Assembly: GCF_041734735.1 (NCBI RefSeq)
Contig: NC_134903.1
Coordinates: 76,001 to 140,000, forward strand
DNA: 64,000 nucleotides
Reading direction: 5' to 3'
DNA from: Babylonia areolata
Taxonomy: Eukaryota; Mollusca; Gastropoda; Neogastropoda; Buccinidae
Part shown: positions 22,385 to 33,883 of the stretch, piece by piece
Position numbering within the stretch: position 1 is the stretch's first letter
Layout of the letters: each line of letters starts with the position of its first letter
Program-made: the position numbers and the translations under genes
Notes under the pieces: generated by a model
Database searches by the model: none
The model's input: the letters and a program-made list of their open reading frames with translations, nothing else
What the model was told of the DNA's origin: nothing

Positions 22385-22690
22385 TACAAAATGCACCTGA
22401 GTGTGTTTATTTCCCCCCTTTATTATTGTATGTGAATTAGAAATAATTAATGCACCTGAGTGTGTTTATTTTCCCCCTTTATTATTGTATGTGAATTAGA
22501 AATAATTAATGCACCTGAGTGTGTTTATTTTCCCCCTTTATTATTGTATGTGAATTAGAAATAATTAATGCACCTGAGTGTGTTTATTTTCCCCCTTTAT
22601 TATTGTATGTGAATTAGAAATAATTAATGCACCTGAGTGTGTTTATTTTCCCCCTTTATTATTGTATGTGAATTAGAAATAATTAATGCA
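22385..22690. repeat. 60-bp minisatellite, 5 near-identical copies
   Basis: Units contain ATGCACCTGAGTGTGTTTAT, TTTCCCCCTTTATTATTG and TATGTGAATTAGAAATAATTA. The copies differ at almost no position, which implies recent expansion. Confidence 0.95.
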
Positions 22691-22808
22691 GATGGTGATT
22701 GCTTTTTCTGATTGTCAGGTTACATCTGTGTTATTTTACATAATACATCTGAAATGTTTGTTTACACCACCCCTTCATAAGGGGCCGTGGCCTGTGTTGA
22801 GTAAAACA

Positions 22809-22843
<35 letters not shown>

Positions 22844-23085
22844 ATCTATCTATCTTCCTCTTTCTGTCCCTCCCTTTCTTTTTTTCCTCTTCCTTTCTCT
22901 CCCTCTCTCTCTTCCTCTCTTCCTCCATTTCTCCCCCCCTCCCTCCCCCCCATCTCTCTCTCTCTCTCTCTCTGTGAATGGAATGGAGATTGAAGATTCC
23001 TTTTCCTCTTTTAATTATTTCATTTCAGTGTCAAACTTAAGACGAATGGAATGGTGGACCAGTTATAAAGCATTATCATCACATG
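22691..23085. repeat. Pyrimidine-rich tract with flanking unique DNA
   Basis: (TC)n and mixed C/T sequence occupies about 22805-22975 on the plus strand, with short unique flanks. The open frame through it is Ser/Leu/Pro low complexity and is not considered coding. Confidence 0.7.
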
Positions 23086-23300
23086 ACTTTGGTGAAATCT
23101 GATCATGAAACATATCACTATTGACTGTTGGTTTCAGACTGTTTGATCATCACTTAAATTCGATGAAATCTGATCATGAAACATATCACTGTTGACTGTT
23201 GGTTTCAGACTGTTTGATCATTACTTAAATTTGATGAAATCTGATCATGAAACATATCACTATTGACTGTTGGTTTCAGACTGTTCGATGAAGTTTGTCA
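23086..23300. repeat. About 70-bp minisatellite, 3 copies
   Basis: Units contain GATGAAATCTGATCATGAAA, CATATCACTATTGACTG and TTGGTTTCAGACTG. The TTGGTTTCAG tract has an acceptor-like form, but no exon follows. Confidence 0.85.
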
Positions 23301-23379
23301 GGTAAACAGCTTTGTTCACTTGGTATACTTGGTGATCTGTTTTGATGGTGAAGACATCATCGCCTTGTCTCATAAAGCT

Positions 23380-23850
23380 GATTTACCACTGTGATGGATA
23401 TGTTTGTGTCTTGTTTTATGTTGATAAATTTGAATCTTGTTTTAATAACCAACCATGTGTCTCATAAGTTACCATTGTCCACTGTGATGGATATGTGTAT
23501 GTCTTGTTTTAATTATCAACCATGTGTCTCATAAGTTACCATTGTCCACTGTGATGGATATGTTTATGTCTTGTTCTAATTATCAACCATGTGTCTCACA
23601 AGTTACCATTGTCCACTGTGATGGATATGTTTGTGTCTTGTTTTAATTATCAACCATGTGTCTCATAAGTTACCATTGTCCACTGTGATGGATATGTTTA
23701 TGTCTTGTTTTAATTATCAACCATGTGTCTAATAAGTTACCATTGTCCACTGTGATGGATATGTTTGTGTCTTGTTTTAATTATCAACCATGTGTCTCAT
23801 AAGTTACCATTGTCCACTGTGATGGATATGTTTGTGTCTTGTTTTCAAAT
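23380..23850. repeat. 67-bp minisatellite, 7 copies
   Basis: Units contain CATAAGTTACCATTGTCCAC, TGTGATGGATATGTTTGTG and TCTTGTTTTAATTATCAACC. It is followed by about 260 bp of unique sequence and a (TG)n at 24114-24152. Confidence 0.9.
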
Positions 23851-24112
23851 GTTACAATGTGAAGGGTGGACATTGTTTTATCACAACACCTCCTACAATA
23901 TTTATGGACACATTAGTTTTTCACAAGGCCTTCACTATGTATGGGCATTTCTTTCTTGATTGCAGACAAAATGAACAGGCAGATAATATTTTGATATTTG
24001 ATGGTATTGAGTGCAGCAGGTGTTTTTTTTCCCTTCAAAGACTGTATTATTCACACTGTTGTGTGTCACATGTTTGTGGTGGTGTGGTCAATAAAGAGTG
24101 AAGGATTAGATT

Positions 24113-24154
<42 letters not shown>

Positions 24155-24260
24155 GTTTCTGTGAGTGTGCTAGAGAGAGAGGCAGAGAGAGATTTCTTGC
24201 AGATCTTTGACAATTGCCATATATATACTGATACACTGGCATGCGCGCGCACACACACAT

Positions 24261-24807
24261 ACAAAACTCTGCTGCCTGACTCGTCCTCAGAAAGAAAAGA
24301 TCTGAGCACATCACTCATCTTTTGCAGCATCTCCACTGGCTCCCTGTCTCACACAGAATAAAGTACAAGATCAGCACTCTATATTATAAATGTATTCACA
24401 AATCTGCCCCTTCCTATCTCTGTGGCTGCCCTCACTCTACACTCCATCTCGCTCACTACAATCGGCTTCGGATCCACTCTGCTTACGCATACCCAGATTC
24501 AAACACTCGACTGTTGGCTGCCGTTCTTTCTCTGTCTCTGGACCTTGCAATTGGAATGAACTTACTCTTTCGCTTCACGTCTCCACACTCAGCTCTTTCA
24601 ACTCCGGCCTTAAAACCCACCTCTTCCCAAAATAGCCTCTCTTCCCTGCCTCTTCCTTGTCTTCAGTTTTTTCCAGTTTTAGAGTTATACATGCGTGTGA
24701 ATGACTGGTGCGAAAGCGCTTTGATTTGTCTCTGCACAAGATTCAGTGCTATATAAATACCACTATTATTATCATTATTATTATTTTCATTATTTCTATT
24801 ATTATTC
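24261..24807 (+). mobile_element. L2-like LINE, 3' end fragment
   Basis: The sequence encodes, across frames, the conserved end of CR1/L2 reverse transcriptase ORFs: LQHLHWLPVSHRIKYKIS, then APSYL, FSVSGPCNWNEL and SSFNSGLKTHLF. It then has the typical short 3' end GCGCTTTGA, GTGCTATATAAATACCACTA and a tail of ATT/ATC triplets. Frame changes between these motifs show that it is decayed. It is 5'-truncated next to a (GC/AC) microsatellite. Clade assignment rests on the LHWLPV and WN motifs and the ATATAAAT-ATT tail, both recalled hallmarks of L2. Confidence 0.85.
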
Positions 24808-24923
24808 GCTTACAACACCACAGTCGTGTGCCTGTGGCCAGGCACCGCTGATACAGCAGTGACATGGTTCACTCACAGCACCACAGTCATGTGCCTGTGG
24901 CTGGACAACACTGATACAGCAGT
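24808..24923. repeat. About 65-bp minisatellite, left part
   Basis: Units contain ACTCACAGCACCACAGTCAT, GTGCCTGTGGCTGGACAAC and ACTGATACAGCAG. The array is interrupted by the LINE at 24924-27416 and continues from 27417. Confidence 0.9.
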
Positions 24924-25050
24924 TTCAGTTTCAGTTTCAGTTGCTCAAGGAGGCGTCACTGCGCTCGGACAAACCATATACGCTACACCACATCTGCCAA
25001 GCAGATGCCTGACCAGCAGCGTAACCCAACGCGCTTAGTCAGGCCTTGAG

Positions 25051-25103
<53 letters not shown>

Positions 25104-25620
25104 GGGAATAAATAATAGATAAGCTTACATAAATAAATAAATAAATAAATAAATAATAATTATAATATAGAAAAAGGTAGTAGTAATAATAATAGTAATA
25201 CTAATAAAATGATAATAATAAAAAATAAATAAATAAATAAATAAGACAACAATGGTGATAATTAAGCGAATGAATGTAAAATATGACGACACACATTCAC
25301 ACATACACCCACACATGCATAACAGAAATGCACCAAACATGCAGTTTCACAGATATGAAAGTACAGTCAAATACATATAAACGTACATGAGCTCCAACAC
25401 ACACACACACACACACACACACACATTACCTTGCACCTCCTCCAACCCCCTCCTCCACACACTCATTTCTAGCCTACGTATCGCAGCTTCCACGGCACAC
25501 ACACACACACACACACACACGCACGCAAACACACACTCACAGAGATGAACACTTACTTGTACAAGCACACACATATACGCCCATATCTCCCACCCCCAAC
25601 CCCCACACATATATACAAAG

Positions 25621-25663
<43 letters not shown>

Positions 25664-27416
25664 TCCGTACACAGATCTCTCCTGACACTTGTGTACACTT
25701 ACACTCTCGCGCATTCACAAACGCACTCAAAAACACAGACCCACACATCCACACAAACACACACATCCACACACGCACACGCACAGAGGCTGCCAAGAGG
25801 GATGGGAAAAGATCTCTGATGCCAAGAACGTGGCGTCTAGTGTGTTGCTCAGTCTATTGTATTTGGAAAGGCCCACAGAGACTCTGTTCCGTTTTGAAGA
25901 AATTTGCGCAATGTTGGTTTGGAAATGATGCCGATATTTGTTTGATTTGCAAAGCATCGTGCTCTACCTTTCATGTTAGACTTTCGGCCGCTCCCTCTCT
26001 CTGCTTTTATTTCTTTGAGGCGATCGATGGTGTGATGGCCTTGTACCTGTTCTTTTTGGTATTCTTTGACTTTTCTGAGAATTTCCGATTTTCCTAGATG
26101 TAGGCCGCTCGTTGGTGTTGCGTTACCAGCAAGTCTGTCAGCTCGCTCATTTCCCTTAACACCTGCATGTCCCGGGCAGTATGACCATGTGAGTTTTTTA
26201 ATCTGAAAGTTGCGCATTGCCTTATGCCACTCTGGGCTTCCCATTCCGTTTTCAATTTTCTGTATGAGGTTCATTGAGTCGGTTAGAATCATGGCATGTT
26301 GGTTTCCGGGCGTATGGATGGACGATAGCCACTGGAGGGCATGTGTCGCAGCTTCAACTTCCATCGTTAGGCTGGAGGTTGTGACTTTGTAGGCAGCATT
26401 CTCTTCCCAAATTGTTTTTCCATTTTGTTTCGCAGTGAATCCCCAACCAGACTGGTCTTTGGTGACTGAGCCATCTGTGTATATGATGATGTCCTCTTCT
26501 TTACTGTTTTCTTCTATGAGTAGCTTCACTTCCGCATCTGTTTTGCCCTCTGGCCATTCCCGACAATGTCTTCCTAGAGTGGGTGAAATGACTGTGTTGA
26601 ATAGATGGTTGAGGTTTTTGGGGTTTTTCTCCCATTCTTTTGTTTCTTTCAGGTCTTGTAGTCGGCATACTAGCTGGATTGTGTCTTCTGCTTGTCCCAT
26701 CCATGATCTTCCTCGTCCTAGACGGCTGCCTTTTGGTTCTTTGACTGCGTCATGCAGTGGGTTTTGAGGGTTTTCTAATGCTTTGAAGTAGGTCTTGACC
26801 TGTTCTAACTTGTTTCTGGCCTGTACTGAAGGAAGGTCAAGCAGGTATCGCATGGTTTCTGTGGGCGTGTCTTTTGTTGTTCCAAGGATCAGCCTCATAG
26901 CTTCATTTTGTACTCTTTCTAATTTTAGGAGGTTGCTTTGAGACGGTGTTGTAAGCCCAAGTCCGTAGTCGATCACGCTGAGGACGAGTGATTGGTATAG
27001 CAGGAAGAGGTGGCGTTGTTCAATTCCTTTGGTTGCCATTGCTTTTAAGACTGAAAGGCCCTTTTTGCATTTGAGAACAGTATTTTCCGTATGTTTTCTG
27101 AAGGTCAGCATCCTGTCGAAGTGTATTCCTAGGTAGCGTAGGCATTCAGTTTTCTCAATTTGAATTCCATCGAATGACACAGAAGGTGGTGATTTGCTCG
27201 CGGTTTTGTTGTTAAGGGTGCACAGCAACGTTTGGGCTTTCGCTGGATTGATGGAAGATCCTGTGTCTTTGCACCATTGAGCAATATTGTTTAGTTGTTT
27301 CTGGACGGCTTCAGTTCTTTCCTGAGCATCTTTCGAAGTTTTGAAGACCAGGCCATCATCCGCAAGGGTAAGCACCCGAGCAATTCCATTGTTGTTTAAG
27401 TCTGCAAGGCCCTTCG
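24924..27416 (-). mobile_element. RNase H-bearing LINE (I/Nimb-like), 5'-truncated
   Basis: It is flanked by 9-bp direct repeats TACAGCAGT (24915-24923 and 27417-27425) in the surrounding array. On the minus strand it begins inside the reverse transcriptase domain, runs through an RNase H domain and then a 3' UTR rich in microsatellites (CA, AT, AAAT, poly-A read on plus). It ends with a conserved roughly 120-bp tail and (AAACTG)n, seen on the plus strand as TTTCAGTTTCAGTTTCAGTT at about 24924-24942. LINEs with an RNase H domain after the reverse transcriptase belong to the I superfamily (I, Nimb, Outcast, R1, LOA). Which clade cannot be settled from this part alone. Confidence 0.85.
25849..27416 (-). 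CDS. LINE reverse transcriptase C-terminal part plus RNase H (5'-truncated)
   Basis: About 520 codons are open without interruption. The N-terminal edge is ARVLTLADDGLVFKTSKD, a variant (LADD) of the YADD reverse transcriptase active site, followed by LRYLGIHFDRMLTF and the thumb region. RNase H follows at about residues 325-450 with all four catalytic acids visible: IIYTDGSVTK, MEVEAATHAL, LTDSMN and GNERADRLAGN, plus the His of CPGHAGVKG. A charged C-terminal tail of about 70 residues follows. The fingers and most of the palm are missing, so the copy cannot encode an active enzyme, yet the remainder has no stop. This suggests insertion was recent. The first codons of the frame lie in the target array and not in the element. 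Confidence 0.85.
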
Positions 27417-27960
27417 TACAGCAGTGACATGGTTCACTCACAGCACCACAGTCATGTGCCTGTGGCTGGACAACACTGATACAGCAGTTTACTCATTTCA
27501 TTCACAGCACCAAGTCATGTGCCTGTGGCAATACAACTGATATCAGCAGTGACTTGGTTCATTCACAGCACCAAGTCATGTGCCTGTGGCAATACAACTG
27601 ATAACAGCAGTGACTTGGTTCATTCACAGCACCAAGTCATGTGCCTGTGGCAATACAACTGATAACAGCAGTGACTTGCAAGGGCTGTGCCGGTAGGTGC
27701 ATTCCTGGGGACCGCTACGGTAGCCGGATTGGCCAAGCTGGAGATGTGAACACACCAGTGGACTGTGCCCCATCTCCCCTATCAGTTATCAGAACATCCC
27801 TCAGTAGCCCAGCTAAACTGCGCCCAACAACAACACGACAATTTTCATCAGCATACTGATGTTGGTCGTTAAGAGTAAGGAAAAGAAGACTTGGTTCACT
27901 CACAACACCACAGTCGTGTGCCTGTGGCAGGTCAGCTGACCAAACCCCAAACTTCCCTGT
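27417..27960. repeat. About 63-bp minisatellite, right part
   Basis: This continues the array before the LINE: TTCACAGCACCAAGTCATG, TGCCTGTGGCAATACAACTG and ATAACAGCAGTGACTTGG. It is itself interrupted by a roughly 209-bp insertion at 27679-27887. Confidence 0.9.
27679..27887. mobile_element. Unidentified 209-bp insertion with GACTTG target repeats
   Basis: The array is interrupted by GC-richer sequence flanked by GACTTG on both sides (27673-27678 and 27888-27893), restoring the array reading GTGACTTGGTTCA when removed. The insert shows no terminal inverted repeats, no poly-A and no box A/B promoter that I can see. The element type is unknown; a truncated LINE or SINE piece is possible. Confidence 0.6.
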
Positions 27961-28129
27961 TCAGTGTGTGCTGAGGAAGATCATGTGAAAACCAGACACA
28001 CACAAGTAAGTTCTGATTTGAACTGAAGAGAGAGAGAGAGACAGACAGATAGACAGACAGACAGACAGAAAAAGAGACAGAGAGAGAGACAGAGAGAGAG
28101 AGAGGTATATCCTGTCTACTGTCAACCCA
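27961..28129. other. Unique spacer with GA/GACA microsatellite
   Basis: GAGAGA and GACA/GATA microsatellite at about 28029-28105. No coding signal. Confidence 0.5.
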
Positions 28130-29742
28130 TGTTGTGTGGGATGGGATGTTGCTGTCTCCGTGTGGTGAGGTGAGGGATGTTGCTGTCTCCGTGTGGTGAG
28201 GTGCTGTGTGGGATGTTGCTGTCTACGTGTGGTGTGGGATGTTGCTGTCTACGTGTGGTGAGGGATGTTGCTGTCTACGTGTGGTGAGGGATGTTGCTGT
28301 CTCTGTGTTGTGTGGGATGTTGCTGTCTCCGTGTTGTGAGGGATGTTGCTGTCTCCGTGTTGTGAGGGATGTTGCTGTCTCCGTGTTGTGTGGTGTGGGA
28401 TGTTGTTGTCTCCGTGTGGTGAGGGATGTTGTTGTCTCCGTGTTGTGAGGGATGTTGCTGTCTCCGTGTGGTGAGGGATGTTGCTGTCTCTGTGTTGTGT
28501 GGTGAGGGATGTTGCTGTCTCCGTGTTGTGTGGAGAGGGATGTTGCTGTCTCCGTGTTGTGTGGAGAGGGATGTTGCTGTCTCCGTGTGGTGAGGGATGT
28601 TGCTGTCTCCGTGTTGTGTGGGATGTTGCTGTCTCCATGTTGTGTTGTGAGGGATGTTGCTGTCTCCGTGTTGTGTGGAGAGGGATGTTGCTGTCTCTGT
28701 GTTGTGTGGTGAGGGATGTTGCTGTCTCTGTGTTGTGTGGTGTGGGATGTTGCTGTCTCCGTGTGGTGAGGGATGTTGCTGTATGTATTGTGTGGGATGC
28801 TGTTGTCTCCGTGTTGTGTGGAGAGGGATGTTGCTGTCTCTGTGTTGTGTGGTGTGGGATGTTGCTGTCTCCGTGTTGTGTGGTGTGGGATGTTGCTGTC
28901 TCCGTGTTGTGTTGTGAGGGATGTTGCTGTCTCTGTGTTGTGTGGTGAGGGATGTTGCTGTCTCCGTGTTGTGTGGAGAGGGATGTTGCTGTCTCCGTGT
29001 TGTGTGGAGAGGGATGTTGCTCTCTCTGTGTTGTGTGGTGAGGGATGTTGCTGTCTCTGTGTTGTGTGGGATGTTGCTGTCTCTGTGTTGTGTGGGATGT
29101 TGCTGTCTCCGTGTTGTGAGGGATGTTGCTGTCTCTGTGTTGTGTGGGATGTTGCTGTCTCTGTGTTGTGTGGGATGTTGCTGTCTCCGTGTTGTGAGGG
29201 ATGTTGCTGTCTCCGTGTTGTGTGGGATGTTGCTGTCTCTGTGTTGTGTGGTGAGGGATGTTGCTATCTCCGTGTTGTGAGGGATGTTGTTGTCTCCGTG
29301 TTGTGAGGGATGTTGTTGTCTCTGTGTTGTGAGGGATGTTGCTGTCTCCGTGTTGTGTGGTGAGGGATGTTGCTGTCTCTGTGTTGTGTGGGATGTTGCT
29401 GTCTCTGTGTTGTGTGGGATGTTGCTGTCTCCGTGTTGTGAGGGATGTTGCTGTCTCTGTGTTGTGTGGTGAGGGATGTTGCTATCTCCGTGTTGTGAGG
29501 GATGTTGCTGTCTCCGTGTTGTGTTGTGTGGGATGTTGCTGTCTCCATGTGGTGAGGTGAGGGATGTTGCTATCTCCGTGTTGTGTGGTGAGGGATGTTG
29601 CTGTCTCTGTGTTGTGAGGGATGTTGCTGTCTCTGTGTTGTGAGGGATGTTGCTGTCTCCATGTGGTGAGGTGAGGGATGTTGCTGTCTCCATGTTGTGT
29701 GGTGAGGGATGTTGCTGTCTCCGTGTTGTGTGGGAGATCGAC
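28130..29742. repeat. GT-rich minisatellite of 25-35-bp units
   Basis: Units combine GGGATGTTGCTGTCTCCGTG with TTGTGTGG, TGTGAG or GGAGA linkers of variable length. The plus strand is nearly free of A outside GGGATG/GAGGG, so strand composition is strongly skewed for 1.6 kb. The 472-codon minus frame rich in ETATSH and QRQQHPS is a repeat artefact. Confidence 0.95.
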
Positions 29743-30085
29743 CCACACTATACCGCGATATATATCTACATCTATGATTTTATGTCTATGACCCACACTA
29801 TACCGCGATATATATCTACATCTATGATTTTATGTCTATGACCCACACTATAATGGGATATATATCTACATCTATGATTTGATGTCTATGACCCACATTA
29901 TAATGCGATATATATCTACATCTATGATTTTATGTCTATGACCCACACCACTGATATATCTACATCTATGATTTTATGTCTATGACCCACACCACTGATA
30001 TATCTACATCTATGATTTTATGTCTATGACCCACACCTGTGATATATCTACATCAAAATTGCATGTCCATGAACCACACCACTGA

Positions 30086-30116
<31 letters not shown>

Positions 30117-30568
30117 ATCTACATCTGATTTTATGTCTATGACCTACACCAGTGAGATACATATCTACAGTATGATTTGATGTCTGTGACCCACACCAGT
30201 GAGATACATATCTACAGCTATGATTTGATGTCTATGACCCACACCAGTGAGATATATATCTACATCTGATTTGATGTATATGACCCACACCACTGAGATA
30301 TATATCTACATCTGATTTGATGTCTATGACCCACACCACTGAGATATATATCTACATCTGATTTGATGTCTATGACCCACACCACTGAGATATATATCTA
30401 CATCTGATTTGATGTCTATGACCCACACCACTGAGATATATATCTACATCTGATTTGATGTCTATGACCCACACCACTGAGATATATATCTACATCTGAT
30501 TTGATGTCTATGACCCACACCACTGAGATATATATCTACATCTGATTTTATGTCTATGACCCACACCA

Positions 30569-30616
<48 letters not shown>

Positions 30617-30651
30617 TTTATGTCTATGACCCACACCACTGATATACATAT
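29743..30651. repeat. About 46-bp TATATCTACATCTGATTTTA minisatellite, left part
   Basis: Units contain GAGATATATATCTACATCTG, ATTTTATGTCTATGACCC and ACACCACT. Embedded (ATCT)n near 30085-30115 and (AT)n near 30571-30613 are expanded spacers of the same unit. The array is cut by the Rex1-like LINE and resumes at 37113. Confidence 0.9.
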
Positions 30652-30655
30652 CAAG

Positions 30656-31696
30656 ATGGCGCCGTCCAGTGGCAACACAGGGATAGCTGTCCTGTTTATT
30701 TTGTGTTTGATTCTGTTTATGTGTGTTAGGGAAACAGCTGTGATCTTACAATATGATGGTGACACGCTGCTGCGTGTTAGGGAACAGGTAGGTGAGTCCA
30801 GTGTTTTGAGATCTCACTTCAACTCACTCCATCATGATTTACAACCGTCAACAATGAACACCGACCGGTCAGCACGCAAGACTCAGTTTGCGAGGAAACG
30901 GGGAAAGCGAGGTGGGGCCCTTTCAAGGTTACGGCAACGAAGTTTTCGCCCACCTCTACCCAGTATGTTCCTGTCCAACGTTAGATCTCTACCCAACAAA
31001 TTGACGAACTCACATGTAATATTCAGACCAGGAGAGACTACAAAGAGTGCTCTGTGTTTTGATTCACTGAAACATGGCTTAACCCGGACATCCCTGACAG
31101 CGCCGTTCAACCACCAGGCTTCACTGTACACAGAACTGACGGCACTGCTGACTCAGGCAAGCAAAGGGGCGGCGGTGTGTGGTCTTCCTCAACACACGCT
31201 GTGCCCCGATATCAAAGTGCTGTCAATTGCCTGCTTCCCTGATGTGGAGTTCCTAACCTTCCAGTGCCGACCCTTCTACCTCCCACGCGAAATTCCCTCA
31301 GTGACGCTGATCGCTGTGTACATCCATCCCACAGAGAAACTTGGTCTGCTAGCAGACGAAATTAGCAAGTGCGAGAACAGTTGGCCTGACTCCACCGTCA
31401 TCGTTGCTGGTGATTTCAACAAAGCCAGCCTCAAGAAAGAAATGCTGAAGCTGTACCAGCAAGTGGACTGTCCCACACGTGGTGACAAGACCCTGGATCA
31501 CTGCTACACCTCCATCCAGAAGGTGTACCACTCGATCCGCCGTGCGCCTTTAGGACAGTCTGATCACAGCATGATGTATCTGGTGCCGGTCTACAAACAA
31601 AAACTGAAAGCTGAAAAACCAGTCGTGAAAACTGTGAAACAATGGTCGGCCCCTGCCTTAGAGACCTTGCAGGATTGTTTCGAATGTACAGACTGA
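30656..31696 (+). pseudogene. Rex1-like LINE endonuclease region, frameshifted
   Basis: The ORF begins MAPSSGNTGIAVLF, a hydrophobic start followed by a basic stretch. The endonuclease begins at SMFLSNVRSLPNKL. From about 31000 to 31200 the reading moves between frames: the expected ETWLNPDIPDSAV and RGGGV segments are in other frames. It returns to frame for DIKVLSIACFPDVEFLTFQC, then VIVAGDFNKASLKKEM with catalytic Asp and Asn, LDHCYTS and LGQSDHS (catalytic Asp-His). It ends at FECTD, where the Kolobok-like element interrupts it. Confidence 0.8.
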
Positions 31697-31714
31697 AAGA
31701 GACTCTGCTGACAT

Positions 31715-33883
31715 GGTTCTACCACCCGAAAACGCCTAAAATTACCAATTTTTGTTATCTTGGTTTACCCACTAAATTTCAACCAATCTGTTTCAAATTT
31801 GGTCTGTATTTAGTTTAAGTTTTACTGTTTGCATATCTGAAATCAGCTTAAGATTTTTTCATATCTTCACATTGTAAATAGGGTTTGAATTTTGTGAAAA
31901 GTAGTGTGTACGGAAAAACGGTTCTATCAGTGTTTCCCTGATAACATAAGACCTAAACATGCTATTTGTATGAAATTTCACAGAAACACTGTTAGATGAA
32001 CAGGGAACAATGTGTTGGCAGGAAAAAGTCATTGGAAAAAAGTCAATGTTGTTTTGGTCTTCTAAATTATGTGAAAAACTGGAAAAATACAAATTCATTT
32101 ATAAGGCCTAAATTACCAAAAGCTCCCCCCAAAATGTAGCAAAATGTGTAATAAACACATACTGAAAATTTGAGCTCAATCTGATGAATAGTTTTTTGTT
32201 GTTTTTTAGATAATTGGGAAATGTGAACATAAATGCCGAAAATTGCGTTTTGAGAAAATGGGCTTTAAAGTTTTCATTTTGACTGCATCCTAATTATGTA
32301 TTAAATACTTCAAATGACTTTTTTCCATCATGTGGTGCATGCTTGAATAGTTTCTGACTCACTGTACTACTCATGGGCCCCTGCCTGGTAATACTCCTCA
32401 GTTTTTTCACCCTCCTGGTCCGCAGCAGTCAGTGCTTTATGTCGTCAAGCAAACTTCATCACAGCATTTGCCTGTATTTGTCCTGATGCAACTCTTTTTC
32501 TGTCCAGCTGAGCCTGTTTCATTTTATCTAAATTGCCTGGATTCTTTCTGATAGCTGCACCATAGTGCCCTTGAATTACCAGGATGGCTTTTTTGGTGAG
32601 TTTGTTCTGGCCTCCAATACCTTTTACTGTCTTTCATCTATGGCTGAATGTTTTTTCAGATCACTGACTGTTTGAAAGATGTCTACCCATCCTTTTTTTG
32701 GACATGGCCACATCAATCTAATTTTCTAATTGTCACATTTTCATAAATGGCTTCATTCTTCAATGTAGTGTAGGTCTTTCTCCGTCTCCTAAAAAGTTGA
32801 TGTATCGAAGGCCATATTTCTATGTCTTGATGTTCAAAGAAGTGGGGATATTCATGTTCCCTAAAAATCTTTTTCCCTGAGCCTGGTGTCTTCCTATTGC
32901 AAACACAGACAATGGAAATCTTCTGTTTACTTCAAAAACTTTGTTTATCATCTTAGAAGTTGTGAAACTGACCTTGTTTTTGCATCCACACTCAAATGTA
33001 AACAAAGAAGCAAGATCGGTTCTTTCTTCTTTCACAGAAGATAGGTGACTTGAACCCAGTGGTTTCTTGCAATCAGGGCACTAAAGTCCATTCACAAATT
33101 GAACTAACAGTTCACAATCAACAAATCTATACCCTGAGAGTTCATTATCCTTGTCAAACTCTACATCCAGAGTGTGAGAAAGTTTTTCACCCGAAGCACT
33201 GGGTTCAGAACCTCTAGCAGACGGACCAGCTATACTGTGTTTTGCATTGTCATCACCACTATCGCCTGAACTATCATCTTTTGCACCACTCTGCTCTTAT
33301 TTTCTCCTTTTCTGAGGAGGCACATGCTTTTTGGACCTGTAAGAAGCATTCCTCTTACCCATTTCTGACCAAAAACAAGTTTATACACTCACTGTGTGTT
33401 GAAAACGTGCAATGCAGGCCTTCAGCTTCTTCTCGCTTCCATTTGTTTCACAAACAGTGTCAAGCCAAAGGCCAATACTGACGCGGCCTCTGATTGGTTG
33501 AGAACTAGGTTGCTGCTATGTGGCCCTTCTACCAACAGCCAATGAAATACTTTGTTTCGGACTGTTTTAGGTCAGTTTTTAGGGGGTTTGAGAGGATTCT
33601 GGCGTTTATTTTCGTGTTTAAATTTTGTTTTTTATGTTCAGTAGAAGCTGAGATATGATTTGTTGAAGTTTATGCATAATTAATTAGCTACATTTCTGTT
33701 TTAATGTTAACATACATACCTCAGAAAATAATTATTTAAAAATACTTATGAAACTTGACTGCAAAAGGCATTGATACTATGAAATCAGTAAGGGTTTTCG
33801 GAATCTAAATCACGGAAAAACCCCATCTCATGCCAAAAAAAAAAAGATTTTTTGCGTTTTTCCATGGTAGAACCTTCCCTTAA
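31715..33883 (-). mobile_element. Kolobok-like DNA transposon, decayed
   Basis: It interrupts the Rex1 ORF between FECTD and NEYTDTV. Imperfect terminal inverted repeats are visible: GGTTCTACCACCCGAAAACG at the left (31715 on) and, on the minus strand from 33874, GGTTCTACCATGGAAAAACG. The right end continues CTTCCC and abuts TTAA (33880-33883), the target site used by Kolobok and piggyBac; the left end lacks a matching TTAA, so that edge is approximate. The interior on the minus strand encodes a transposase of the type found in Kolobok elements, see next entry. Confidence 0.7.
32400..33362 (-). pseudogene. Kolobok-type (Mutator-like domain) transposase, degraded
   Basis: Starting at 33362 on the minus strand the translation is MGKRNASYRSKKHVPPQKRR, stop, an acidic Ser-rich linker, then GYRFVDCELLVQFVNGL, a stop, CPDCKKPLG, and the open piece 33035-32820 with FECGCKNKVSFTTSKMINK, VFEVNRRFPLSVFAIGR and FLGNMNIP. 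Further on, in another frame, come NKLTKKAILVIQGHYGAAIR and NPGNLDKMKQA. The order of a D-x-E-L-L segment, two Cys pairs, N-R, a MN-P helix and a YG-A-IR segment matches the 'Mutator-like transposase' domain I recall from invertebrate Kolobok proteins. At least three stops or frame changes are present. Confidence 0.65.

Noticed and set aside
24924-25100. Independent plus-strand SINE starting TTTCAGTTTCAG and ending in poly-A
   Set aside because: The 9-bp target repeats enclose this block together with the minus-strand LINE, so here it is better read as the LINE's 3' tail; the poly-A is internal to the insertion.
28275-29693. 472-codon minus frame rich in His, Thr and Gln
   Set aside because: Antisense of the GT-rich array; composition-driven and without support.
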